The notes under the pieces are model-generated. The model saw only the letters and a list, made by a program, of their open reading frames with translations. It was not told where the DNA came from and made no database searches. From NCBI RefSeq assembly GCF_004348545.1, contig NZ_SMKL01000064.1:1-35058 (forward strand): 35,058 bases of DNA, written 5' to 3'. Shown here one piece after another: positions 1 through 6,190 of the stretch (position 1 is its first letter; every line of letters begins with the position of its first letter). The translations under genes were made by a program, and so were the position numbers. The stretch is from Jiangella ureilytica. GTDB lineage: Bacteria > Actinomycetota > Actinomycetes > Jiangellales > Jiangellaceae.

Positions 1-38
1 GTCGGCATCGGGCACTCCCGGGCGGACGACGATGTCAC
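1..38 (-). CDS. 5' end of a divergent gene, possibly a LacI-type regulator (partial)
   Basis: A reading frame enters the window edge on the minus strand, starting either at GTG 38 or at ATG 8; only up to a dozen codons are visible. The support is indirect. A well-formed promoter on the same strand (TTGCAA, 17 bp, TAGCGT) ends ten bases before the GTG. A cluster of CTTGCAAG and CTTGC-A-GCAAG palindromes of the kind bound by LacI-family sugar regulators of actinobacteria overlaps its -35 box. An autoregulated LacI-family gene would fit, but no protein domain can be seen. Confidence 0.3.
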   Translation of the reverse strand, partial: MTSSSARECPMP

Positions 39-48
39 GGTGCCCGAG

Positions 49-77
49 ACGCTAACGAGGTCCAGCCGCTCTTGCAA
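49..77 (-). promoter_or_regulatory. Promoter of the divergent left-edge gene
   Basis: Read on the minus strand, TTGCAA (77-72) and TAGCGT (54-49) are separated by 17 bp, a good sigma-70-type pair for an actinomycete. The -35 box lies inside the palindrome cluster at 71-90, so a bound repressor would cover it. Confidence 0.45.
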
Positions 78-93
78 GACTTGCAGCAAGCTT
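71..93. promoter_or_regulatory. Clustered palindromes, LacI-type operator candidate
   Basis: CTTGCAAG (71-78, perfect palindrome) is followed by CTTGC-A-GCAAG (80-90, perfect inverted repeat) and AAGCTT (88-93). CTTGCAG/CTTGCAAG half-sites are known operators for maltose and alpha-glucoside LacI-family regulators of actinobacteria. The cluster overlaps the -35 of the minus-strand gene and lies about 70-80 bp upstream of the lipoprotein start. The regulator identity is inferred. Confidence 0.45.
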
Positions 94-119
94 CCATCGG
101 GACACTTCGGACGCCCGGG

Positions 120-147
120 TTGCCTTGTCGTGAGGCATCGTTATGAT
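120..147 (+). promoter_or_regulatory. Promoter of the lipoprotein gene, leaderless transcript
   Basis: TTGCCT (120-125), a 16-bp spacer and TATGAT (142-147) place the transcript start at about 154-155, on the ATG at 155. This implies a leaderless mRNA. It also argues against the upstream in-frame ATG at 143, which lies inside the -10 box. Confidence 0.55.
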
Positions 148-154
148 CCGTGCC

Positions 155-712
155 ATGACGCCCCGTCGCGCCACCGCGCCAGTCCTGACCGCGGCGGTGC
201 TCATGCTCGCCGCGTGCGGCGGCGGCGGCGAAGAGCCCCAGGGCCTCGAGACCACCACGGCGCCGGCCACCTCCGCCGAGCCCACGCCCACCGAGGATCC
301 CGACGCCGCGGCCGTCGCCGCCATCGAGGCGCAGTACCAGGCCTACTGGGACACCGTCATCGCCATGGAGAACGTGCAGGACGAGGCCGCCTCCTATGCG
401 GCGCTGCAGCAGGTGGCCATCGAGCTCATCGCGCAGACGCAGATCGCCAACCTCCGCGGTCTCGTCGACGCGAACGTCACGCGCGACGGCGCACCGGTCG
501 TCGGCCCGCCTCAGGTCACGGTCGACGGCGACACCGCCCGCGCCGAGGGCTGTGTCGACGAGGATCCCTGGAACGTGTACTACAACGGCGAGTTGGTCGA
601 GGACCGCGAGCTCGGCGGCTCACAGCCACGCGTCTTCGACCTCGAGCAGGTCGAGGGCCGCTGGCTGATCAGCGAGCTGGTCGATCAGACAGAGGCGACG
701 ATCACATGCTGA
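155..712 (+). CDS. Putative secreted lipoprotein
   Basis: A 185-residue protein with an N-terminal basic stretch, a hydrophobic core and a lipobox LAAC at about residues 17-20, so it should be lipidated and anchored outside the membrane. A Thr/Pro/Glu-rich linker follows, then a globular region of about 140 residues with two cysteines near residues 130 and 185. No catalytic motif is recognised; small actinobacterial lipoproteins of this layout often carry an NTF2-like fold, which I only suspect. The start at 155 is chosen because ATG 143 lies in the -10 box. Its stop overlaps the start of the next gene (ATG at 706, TGA at 710-712), so the two are probably translationally coupled. Confidence 0.75.
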   Translation: MTPRRATAPVLTAAVLMLAACGGGGEEPQGLETTTAPATSAEPTPTEDPDAAAVAAIEAQYQAYWDTVIAMENVQDEAASYAALQQVAIELIAQTQIANLRGLVDANVTRDGAPVVGPPQVTVDGDTARAEGCVDEDPWNVYYNGELVEDRELGGSQPRVFDLEQVEGRWLISELVDQTEATITC

Positions 713-1611
713 CCATGACACGCACCTTCCTGCGGCTGCTCCTGGGCGCTGCCGTCGTCGCCGCGTCACTGCTCGTGACGGTGTCCACGGCGTCGGCCGA
801 CTGCGAACTCGTCCAGGTGCCCGCTCCCGGCGGCGGCTACAGCTGGGTCGAGGACTGCAGCGACTCCGGGGGCGACGACGGCGACGACAACGGCGGCGAC
901 AACGGCGGTGGCGGCGACACCGAGCCCACGTGCGACCTCAGCCAGGTCGAGGGCGAGGGCCCGCCCACGGCCGTGCAGTGGTGCATGGGCACCGAGGCCT
1001 GCTGGGGCAACATCCCGTCGCTGAACCCGCCCGAGGACTGGGAGCAGCTCGCCGGCGAGCCGTCGCCGGGCGAGGGCTGGATCGTCACCTACGTCACGTG
1101 CTACCCGAGCAACCCCATCGGGACCTGGCAGTGGATCGAGCCGCCGGAGGAGCAGGGGCCGAGCCTCTGGGACCTCGCCTGGCAGGCGTTCGGCAACATC
1201 GCCACGCCCGACTTCACGCTGGCCTTCTCGCCGCCCACTCAGTCCTACGTCAACCTCCCCACCTGGTACTGGGCCGACGGCCCGAGCGACGGCGAGATCC
1301 TCGGCGAGTCCACCGGCGCGGTCAACGCCATCGCCACCCCTGACCGCATCGAGGTCGACCCCGGCGACGGCAGCGGCGTCATGGAGTGCCCGTTCGCGGT
1401 CGACGAGGGCGACGAGTGCCTGCACACCTACGTGCGGGCGTCCGTCGACCACGCCGACGGCTACCCGGCCCGCATGCGGCTGGTCTACGACATCGCGTTC
1501 ACCAACAACGGCGAGCCGCTCGAGCTCGACGGCCTGCCGACCACGCTCGAGAGCCCCTGGGTGGACGGACCGCTCCCGGTCGCCGAGGTCGCCGCCATCG
1601 TCATCGAGTGA
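706..1611 (+). CDS. Secreted protein of unknown function with a PKD-like C-terminal region
   Basis: A 301-residue exported protein. Residues 1-30 form a signal peptide with a hydrophobic core and a likely Ala-Ser-Ala cleavage site before an Asp-Cys. A low-complexity Asp/Gly/Asn linker covers about residues 47-70. The rest is rich in Trp, Pro and Cys. Around residues 205-285 there is a GDGS motif, a later Cys-x-His-Thr-Tyr and alternating hydrophobic strands, resembling a PKD-like beta-sandwich, with Cys pairs that could form disulfides. Function is unknown. The start at 706 overlaps the upstream lipoprotein stop; ATG 715 is a possible alternative. The two genes probably make partner envelope proteins. 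Confidence 0.7.
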   Translation: MLTMTRTFLRLLLGAAVVAASLLVTVSTASADCELVQVPAPGGGYSWVEDCSDSGGDDGDDNGGDNGGGGDTEPTCDLSQVEGEGPPTAVQWCMGTEACWGNIPSLNPPEDWEQLAGEPSPGEGWIVTYVTCYPSNPIGTWQWIEPPEEQGPSLWDLAWQAFGNIATPDFTLAFSPPTQSYVNLPTWYWADGPSDGEILGESTGAVNAIATPDRIEVDPGDGSGVMECPFAVDEGDECLHTYVRASVDHADGYPARMRLVYDIAFTNNGEPLELDGLPTTLESPWVDGPLPVAEVAAIVIE

Positions 1612-1635
1612 CGGCGGCCGCCGGGTCCGCGGTGC

Positions 1636-2787
1636 TCAGGCGGCGGGCACCGGAACGGGCGGCGGCGGGCCGACGTAGCGGGCGGCGGGCCGGATGATCT
1701 TGCTGTCGGCGGCCTGCTCGAGGATGTTCGCCGCCCAGCCGACCACGCGGGCGTCGGCGAACGTGGGCGTGAACATCTCGCGCGGCAGGCCGCACTGCTC
1801 CATGACGACGCCGGCGAAGAACTCGACGTTGGTGTGCAGCTCGCGGCCGGGCTTGAGCTCGGCCAGGATCGCCTCGACCTGCCGTTCCACCTCGACCGCG
1901 AACTCGACGAGCGGCCCGCCGAAGCCCAGGGCGATCTCCTTGAGCATCCGCGACCTCGGGTCCTCGGTGCGGTAGACCGGGTGGCCGAAGCCCATGATCC
2001 GGTCGCCCGCGAGCACCCGCTCGCGCACCCACGGCTCGATGCGGTCCGGCGTGCCGATCTCGTCCAGCGTGTCCAGCGCGCGGCTCGGGGCGCCGCCGTG
2101 CAGCGGGCCGGAGAGCGCGGCGACGCCTCCGACCAGGCAGGCGGCGAGGTCGGCCCCCGTCGACGCGATGACGCGTGCGGTGAAGGTCGACGCGTTGAAG
2201 CCGTGGTCGACGGTCGAGATGAGGTAGCGCTCGACGGCGCGGGCGTGCTCCGGCGCGGGCTCCTGCCCGGTCAGCATGTAGAGGTAGTTGGCCGCGTGCC
2301 CCAGGTCGTCGCGCGGCTCGACCGGCGCGTACCCCTGCCCGAGCCGGTACAGCCCGGCGAGCAGGGTCGGCACGACGGCGCAGGCGAGCAGCGCGTCGTC
2401 GCGACGCTGGTCGGCGGTGAGATCGTAGAGCGGGCCGAACCCGGCCGCGGCGCCGGTCAGCGAGAGCGCGCTGCGCAGCCCGGCCATGGGCCCCGACGAC
2501 GCGCCGGCCCGGGCGACGGCCGGCAGCGCCGCGGCCACCTCGGCGGGCAGGCGGCGCAGCCCGGCGACGCGGCGGGCGAACGCGGCCCCGTCGGCCGCCG
2601 AGGGCAGGCCGCCGACCAGCATGAGATGCCAGACGTCCTCGAACGTGCGAGTGGCGGCGAGCTCGACGGCGGAGTACTCGCGGTAGTGGTAGAAGCCCTC
2701 GCGACCACGGACGTCGCCGAGCGCGGTCTCGGTGACGACGACCCCGGCCAGCCCGCGCGGCACCTCCACCGGACCCTGTGCAGCCAT
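1636..2787 (-). CDS. Citrate synthase 2-type protein (citrate or 2-methylcitrate synthase)
   Basis: A 383-residue member of the citrate synthase family, which condenses acetyl-CoA or propionyl-CoA with oxaloacetate. Family signatures are clear: DHGFNAS near 194-200, SGPLHGG with His230, GFGHPVYR with His269 and Arg273, and a C-terminal block ending in IIRPAARYVG. The usual catalytic Asp of the NVD motif is Glu322 here (TNVEFF); I recall Glu in some actinobacterial paralogues but cannot confirm it. The start is fixed by a strong GGAGGAG ribosome-binding site just upstream; the frame stays open far beyond it without coding sense. It is divergent from a second, helix-turn-helix-fused citrate synthase across an 81-bp operator-rich gap. 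Whether citrate or methylcitrate is made cannot be told. Confidence 0.9.
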   Translation of the reverse strand: MAAQGPVEVPRGLAGVVVTETALGDVRGREGFYHYREYSAVELAATRTFEDVWHLMLVGGLPSAADGAAFARRVAGLRRLPAEVAAALPAVARAGASSGPMAGLRSALSLTGAAAGFGPLYDLTADQRRDDALLACAVVPTLLAGLYRLGQGYAPVEPRDDLGHAANYLYMLTGQEPAPEHARAVERYLISTVDHGFNASTFTARVIASTGADLAACLVGGVAALSGPLHGGAPSRALDTLDEIGTPDRIEPWVRERVLAGDRIMGFGHPVYRTEDPRSRMLKEIALGFGGPLVEFAVEVERQVEAILAELKPGRELHTNVEFFAGVVMEQCGLPREMFTPTFADARVVGWAANILEQAADSKIIRPAARYVGPPPPVPVPAA

Positions 2788-2806
2788 GATCTCCTCCTCC
2801 GCTCCA

Positions 2807-2848
2807 TCAATATTGACGACAATGATAGATATATTGATTTCCATCAAT
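2807..2848. promoter_or_regulatory. AT-rich operator region between the divergent citrate synthases
   Basis: In otherwise GC-rich DNA this stretch is AT-rich and full of ATTG/CAAT arms. TCAATATTGA (2807-2816) is a perfect 10-bp palindrome, ATTG-N4-CAAT lies at 2812-2823, and ATTGAT-TTCC-ATCAAT (2833-2848) is a perfect inverted repeat. It must contain both divergent promoters. The obvious candidate ligand is the helix-turn-helix domain of the plus-strand citrate synthase; this is inference. Confidence 0.6.
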
Positions 2849-2868
2849 GTCGACCGTGAGGACGCGCG

Positions 2869-4305
2869 ATGGCCCAGAAGCGCCGGCTGACGACGCAGCA
2901 GGTCGCCGCCCGTCTGGGCGTGAAGCCCGAGACGGTGTACGCGTACGTCAGCCGCGGCCTGCTCGGCAGCCGCCGCGGGCCGGGCGGCCGGGCCAGCACC
3001 TTCGACCCCGACGAGGTGGAGCGGCTCGCGCACCGGCGACGGGGTCAGCCCGGCGGCCCGGCGCCGAGCGCGCAGGACGCGGCCGGGCCGGTGTACAGCT
3101 CGGTCACGCTCATCGAGGGCGACGCCTACCACTACCGCGGGGTCGACGCGATCGCGCTGTCGCGGCGGTACGGCTTCGACGAGGTCGCCTGGTGGTTGTG
3201 GACCGGCGTCCTCGTGCCCGGTGTCGTCTTCACCGCGCCGGACAGCGCACTGGCCGCCGCCCGCGCCGCCGGCGCCGCACTCCCGCCGCAGGCCGGGCTG
3301 GTCGACCGGCTCCGCGTGGCGGCCGTCGCGGCCGCGACGGTCGACCCGGTCCGGTTCGACCTGCGCCCGCACACGGTGGCAGCCACCGCTCGCGGCCTCA
3401 TCGCCACCTTCGTCGACTCCCTTCCCCGCGACGATCCCCGCACGATCGGCGCCGGTGCCTTCGACCGCGGCGCCTCCCGCGCGGACGGCGGGCGCCTCGG
3501 GGACCGGGGCGGAACCGGTGCCCCCGGCAGCGCGGGCGACGCGGGCAGCGCGGGCGACGCGGGCAGCGCGGGCGACGCGGGCAGCGCGGGCAGCGCGAAC
3601 CTCGCCACACTCGGGAGCGAGCGCCGTACGCCACTGACCAGCGAGAGCATCGCCGCGCGGCTGTGGGCGCGGCTGACCGCCCGCCCGGCCGATGCGGACA
3701 CCGTCGCGATCCTCGACACGGCGCTGGTCCTGCTCGCCGACCACGGGCTGGCCGCGTCGACCGTCACCGCGCGGACGGCGGCGTCGGCGCGGGCACATCC
3801 GTACGCCGTCGTGTCGGCGGCGCTCGGGACGCTCGAGGGGCCGCTGCACGGGGCCGCGAGCGGCCTGGCCCACCGCATGCTCACCGACGTACTCGAGCGG
3901 GGCGCGGGGCCGGTCGTCGCCGAGCATCTGCGGGCGGGGCGGCGGCTGCCCGGCCTGGGGCACCGGCTCTACCGCGAGTCCGACCCGCGGGCACAGGTCC
4001 TGCTCGGCCTGCTGGCGGGCGTCCCCGAGGCGGCGCCCGTGCTGGCCGCCGCGCACGCGGTCACCGAGACGGCGGCCACCCACCTGCCGCTGCCGGCGAA
4101 CATCGACCTCGCACTGGCGACGCTGTCCGTGGCGACCGGGATGCCGCCGGATGCCGGCGAGACGATCTTCGCGGTCGCGCGGACCGCGGGCTGGATCGCG
4201 CATGCGCTCGAGGAGTACGACGAGCGGGCGTTGCGGGTCCGGGTCACCGGACGGTACGAGGGGCCGCCGCCGCCCCAGCCACTGCCGGAGCCGTCAGCCG
4301 GCTGA
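2869..4305 (+). CDS. Citrate synthase with N-terminal MerR-like helix-turn-helix
   Basis: A 478-residue fusion. Residues 1-50 read as a MerR/excisionase-type helix-turn-helix (TTQQVAARLGVKPETVYAYV, then a basic wing). Residues from about 70 onward are a citrate synthase with His327 (GPLHGA), His365 (PGLGHRLYR) and Asp413 (NIDLAL) all present, so it may be enzymatically active. A low-complexity insert at about 205-245 contains tandem GSAGDA units. The start follows a GAGGA site about 8 bases upstream. Its position next to an AT-rich palindromic region shared with the other citrate synthase gene suggests a regulator or regulator-enzyme that senses acyl-CoA or oxaloacetate; this is inferred. The stop lies in an 18-bp palindrome shared with the convergent HxlR gene. 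Confidence 0.85.
   Translation: MAQKRRLTTQQVAARLGVKPETVYAYVSRGLLGSRRGPGGRASTFDPDEVERLAHRRRGQPGGPAPSAQDAAGPVYSSVTLIEGDAYHYRGVDAIALSRRYGFDEVAWWLWTGVLVPGVVFTAPDSALAAARAAGAALPPQAGLVDRLRVAAVAAATVDPVRFDLRPHTVAATARGLIATFVDSLPRDDPRTIGAGAFDRGASRADGGRLGDRGGTGAPGSAGDAGSAGDAGSAGDAGSAGSANLATLGSERRTPLTSESIAARLWARLTARPADADTVAILDTALVLLADHGLAASTVTARTAASARAHPYAVVSAALGTLEGPLHGAASGLAHRMLTDVLERGAGPVVAEHLRAGRRLPGLGHRLYRESDPRAQVLLGLLAGVPEAAPVLAAAHAVTETAATHLPLPANIDLALATLSVATGMPPDAGETIFAVARTAGWIAHALEEYDERALRVRVTGRYEGPPPPQPLPEPSAG
3523..3594 (+). repeat. 18-bp tandem repeat, four copies, within the citrate synthase fusion
   Basis: Unit GCGGGCAGCGCGGGCGAC is exact at 3541-3558 and 3559-3576, with slightly degenerate copies at 3523-3540 and 3577-3594. 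It encodes a Gly-Ser-Ala-Gly-Asp-Ala linker. The 18-bp unit keeps frame, so copy number could vary without breaking the gene. Confidence 0.9.
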
Positions 4306-4308
4306 CGG
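4291..4308. terminator. Shared palindrome containing both convergent stop codons
   Basis: CCGTCAGCCGGCTGACGG is a perfect 18-bp palindrome (7-bp stem with a CCGG loop as RNA). It contains the TGA of the plus-strand citrate synthase (4303-4305) and the TGA of the minus-strand HxlR gene (4296-4294). It probably acts as a compact bidirectional terminator; no U-tract is present. Confidence 0.5.
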
Positions 4309-4668
4309 CGACGCCGCCGGCTCGGGCGGCAGGTGCTTCACGGCCCAGGCGGAGATCTCGTCGAGGGCGGGCATCAGGGCCTCGCCGCGCTCGGTGAGCG
4401 CGTAGGAGACCGAGACCGGCGGCCCCGCGTCGACGCTGCGGCGCACGAGGTCGTTCTGGGTGAGCTCGGCCAGCCGGTCGGCCAGGACGGAGTCGCTGAC
4501 GCCGTCGATGGCGCGGGACAGCTCGCGGAACCCGGCGGGACCACCCCGCAGGCTGCCCAGGACCAGTGCGTTCCAGCGCTTGCCGAGGATGTGGAACGCC
4601 CGGCTGAGCGCCTCGTCGACGCGCAGGCAGCCGTCCATGTCGGGCGTGGTGCGAACGCTGCCTGCCAT
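4294..4668 (-). CDS. HxlR-family transcriptional regulator
   Basis: A 124-residue winged-helix protein of the HxlR family (YodB/HypR-like regulators, often thiol- or quinone-responsive). Visible features are an N-terminal Cys (DGCLRVDEAL), the family block ILGKRWNALVLGSLRGGPAGFRELSR with variations, VSDSVLADRLAEL as the recognition region, and a wing VSVSYALTERGEAL. The Cys near residue 13 is the one that acts as redox sensor in several family members. The start at 4668 is supported by a TAGTAT -10 box ending seven bases before the ATG, which implies a leaderless transcript. It is divergent from an FAD oxidoreductase, the usual arrangement for local control of a redox enzyme. Its end overlaps the convergent citrate synthase by 12 bp. 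Confidence 0.85.
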   Translation of the reverse strand: MAGSVRTTPDMDGCLRVDEALSRAFHILGKRWNALVLGSLRGGPAGFRELSRAIDGVSDSVLADRLAELTQNDLVRRSVDAGPPVSVSYALTERGEALMPALDEISAWAVKHLPPEPAASPSAG

Positions 4669-4695
4669 GCCCGGAATACTAGCGCGACCGTTGTT

Positions 4696-4712
4696 GCTTC
4701 GTTTTTCGAAGC
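4696..4712. promoter_or_regulatory. Inverted repeat, candidate HxlR operator
   Basis: GCTTCG-TTTTT-CGAAGC is a perfect 6-5-6 inverted repeat in the 89-bp gap between the divergent HxlR and oxidoreductase genes. It lies between a TTGTTG (4691-4696) and a TATGAG (4716-4721) that could form the oxidoreductase promoter with a 19-bp spacer, so binding would block it. Confidence 0.5.
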
Positions 4713-4757
4713 CGCTATGAGACAGCTCGTAGCTTCTACTCTCCAAGGAGAACGTCA

Positions 4758-5867
4758 GTGTCCGAGAACAACGGCTCGCGGCCCTCCGTCGTCATCGTCG
4801 GCGGCGGGTTCGCCGGCATCAATGCCGCCAAGGCGCTCGACGACGTGGCCGATGTGACCCTGGTCGACCCGTCCGACACGTTCCTGCACAACCTCGCGTC
4901 CTGGCGGGCGCTGGTGGCGCCGGAGTGGCTGGACCGGATCTTCCTGCCGTACGACCGGCTGCTCCGGCACGGCCGGTTCGTCCGCGACCGCGCCGTGGAC
5001 GTCGACGGCGCCGCCGTCACGCTGGCCTCGGGCGAGCGGCTGGAGTCCGACTACATCGTGCTCGCGACCGGCTCGTCCTACCCGTTCCCCGCCAAGACCG
5101 ACGAGCCCGACGTCACCGTCGCGCGGGCGAAGTTCCTCGACGCGCACCACGCGCTGCGCGAGGCCGGCAGCGCACTGGTCGTCGGCGCCGGCCCGGCCGG
5201 GTTGGAGCTGGCGGGCGAGATCAAGACGTCCTTCCCCGAAAAGCAGGTCACCCTCGTCGACATGGCCGACGACATCCTGCCCGGCCCGTTCGACCAGGAG
5301 CTGCGCGAGGAGCTGCGCCGCCAGCTGGACAAGCTCTCCGTCCAGCTGGTCCTCGGCAGCCCGCTGCGGTCGCTGCCCGACGCCCCGGCCGCGACGGCGA
5401 CACCGGTCACCGTCACCACGGAGGCCGGCGAGGAGCTGAGCGCCGACATCTGGTTCCGCGCGTTCGGCGTGGTGCCGGCGACGAGCTTCCTGACCGGCTC
5501 GCTGGCGGCCGCCCGCGACCCGCAGGGTTTCCTCCGTGTCGACGACCACCTGCGCGTGGCCGGCCACGAGAACGTCTTCGCCGTCGGCGACATCGCCGAC
5601 GCCGACCGCAGCACCGCCGCGGTGGCCAGCACGCAGGCCAAGCTGCTCGCGGCGAACCTGCGGGCGCGGATCACCGGCGAGGGCGAGGTCACCGCCTACG
5701 AGACGATGCCGCCCGCCATCGCCGTCCCGCTCGGCCCCGAGGGTGGCGCCGGCCAGTTCCCCGGCGTCGACGGCGTGGTCGGCCCGGAGACGATCGCGGA
5801 GGTCAAGGGCCGCGCCATGCTCATGGATGCCTACGGCGAGCTCTTCGACGTCGAGCCCGCGGTCTGA
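4758..5867 (+). CDS. NAD(P)/FAD-dependent oxidoreductase (NDH-2/AIF-like)
   Basis: A 369-residue two-dinucleotide-binding flavoprotein. An N-terminal Rossmann motif VIVGGGFAG (about residues 11-19) with an acidic strand end (VDPSD) binds FAD. A central second motif VVGAGPAGLELAGEI (about 139-153) should bind NAD(P)H, and a C-terminal AVGDIADAD (about 275-283) closes the FAD site. There is no CxxC redox pair, so it is not a thioredoxin-reductase type; it most resembles the NDH-2/AIF/FSP1-like group that reduces quinones or other small acceptors. The GTG start at 4758 has AAGGAG seven bases upstream. The divergent HxlR gene suggests induction by quinones, aldehydes or electrophiles, which is inference. 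Confidence 0.88.
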   Translation: MSENNGSRPSVVIVGGGFAGINAAKALDDVADVTLVDPSDTFLHNLASWRALVAPEWLDRIFLPYDRLLRHGRFVRDRAVDVDGAAVTLASGERLESDYIVLATGSSYPFPAKTDEPDVTVARAKFLDAHHALREAGSALVVGAGPAGLELAGEIKTSFPEKQVTLVDMADDILPGPFDQELREELRRQLDKLSVQLVLGSPLRSLPDAPAATATPVTVTTEAGEELSADIWFRAFGVVPATSFLTGSLAAARDPQGFLRVDDHLRVAGHENVFAVGDIADADRSTAAVASTQAKLLAANLRARITGEGEVTAYETMPPAIAVPLGPEGGAGQFPGVDGVVGPETIAEVKGRAMLMDAYGELFDVEPAV

Positions 5868-5909
5868 CGGGGATCGGCTCCGGTCCGCCCTCGCCGGCGG
5901 GTCGGAGCC

Positions 5910-5945
5910 TCGACCCGTGCATGCAGATTGGTAGCAGTGCATGCA
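5910..5945 (+). promoter_or_regulatory. Toxin-antitoxin promoter with two TGCATGCA palindromes
   Basis: TGCATGCA occurs at 5918-5925 and 5938-5945, exactly 20 bp apart (two helical turns). Between them lies TAGCAG (5932-5937), a -10 candidate with TCGACC (5910-5915) 16 bp upstream. Transcription would begin at the ATG at 5945, giving a leaderless message. The paired palindromes flanking the -10 are typical of autoregulation by a ribbon-helix-helix antitoxin dimer pair. Confidence 0.55.
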
Positions 5946-6190
5946 TGGAGATGGAAACGAAGCCGGTCCGGATCCGGGACGTCCCAGTCGACGCGCTCGA
6001 CGTCATGCGCGTGCGCGCCGCGGCCGAGGGCGAGGGCATGAGCCTGGCGGCCCATCTTCGGCGGATGGTCACCGAGGCGGCCGCACAGCCCACCGTCGCC
6101 GAGGTGCTCGCCCGCGCCGCGCAACGCCCGGCGGCAGGTCTGTCGATGGCCGACTTCGTGGCAGCCACCCGTGCCGGGAGAGGTGAATGA
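5945..6190 (+). CDS. vapB: Ribbon-helix-helix antitoxin (VapB/FitA-like)
   Basis: An 81-residue protein with an N-terminal DNA-binding strand (VRIRDVP), helices DALDVMRVRAAAEG and SLAAHLRRMVTEAA typical of FitA-like ribbon-helix-helix antitoxins, and a C-terminal tail that would neutralise the toxin. The start at 5945 fits the leaderless promoter; ATG 5951 and ATG 5921 are in-frame alternatives. It overlaps the toxin gene by ATGA, the classic VapBC arrangement. It probably represses its own promoter through the two TGCATGCA sites. Confidence 0.8.
   Translation: MEMETKPVRIRDVPVDALDVMRVRAAAEGEGMSLAAHLRRMVTEAAAQPTVAEVLARAAQRPAAGLSMADFVAATRAGRGE

Noticed and set aside
3523-3594. The tandem repeat as a CRISPR-like array
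   Set aside because: Units are 18 bp with no spacers and lie inside a coding region in frame.
2788-4203. Extension of the minus-strand citrate synthase frame by about 470 codons upstream
   Set aside because: The extension is antisense to the second citrate synthase, lacks coding sense, and the true start has a strong ribosome-binding site at 2787.
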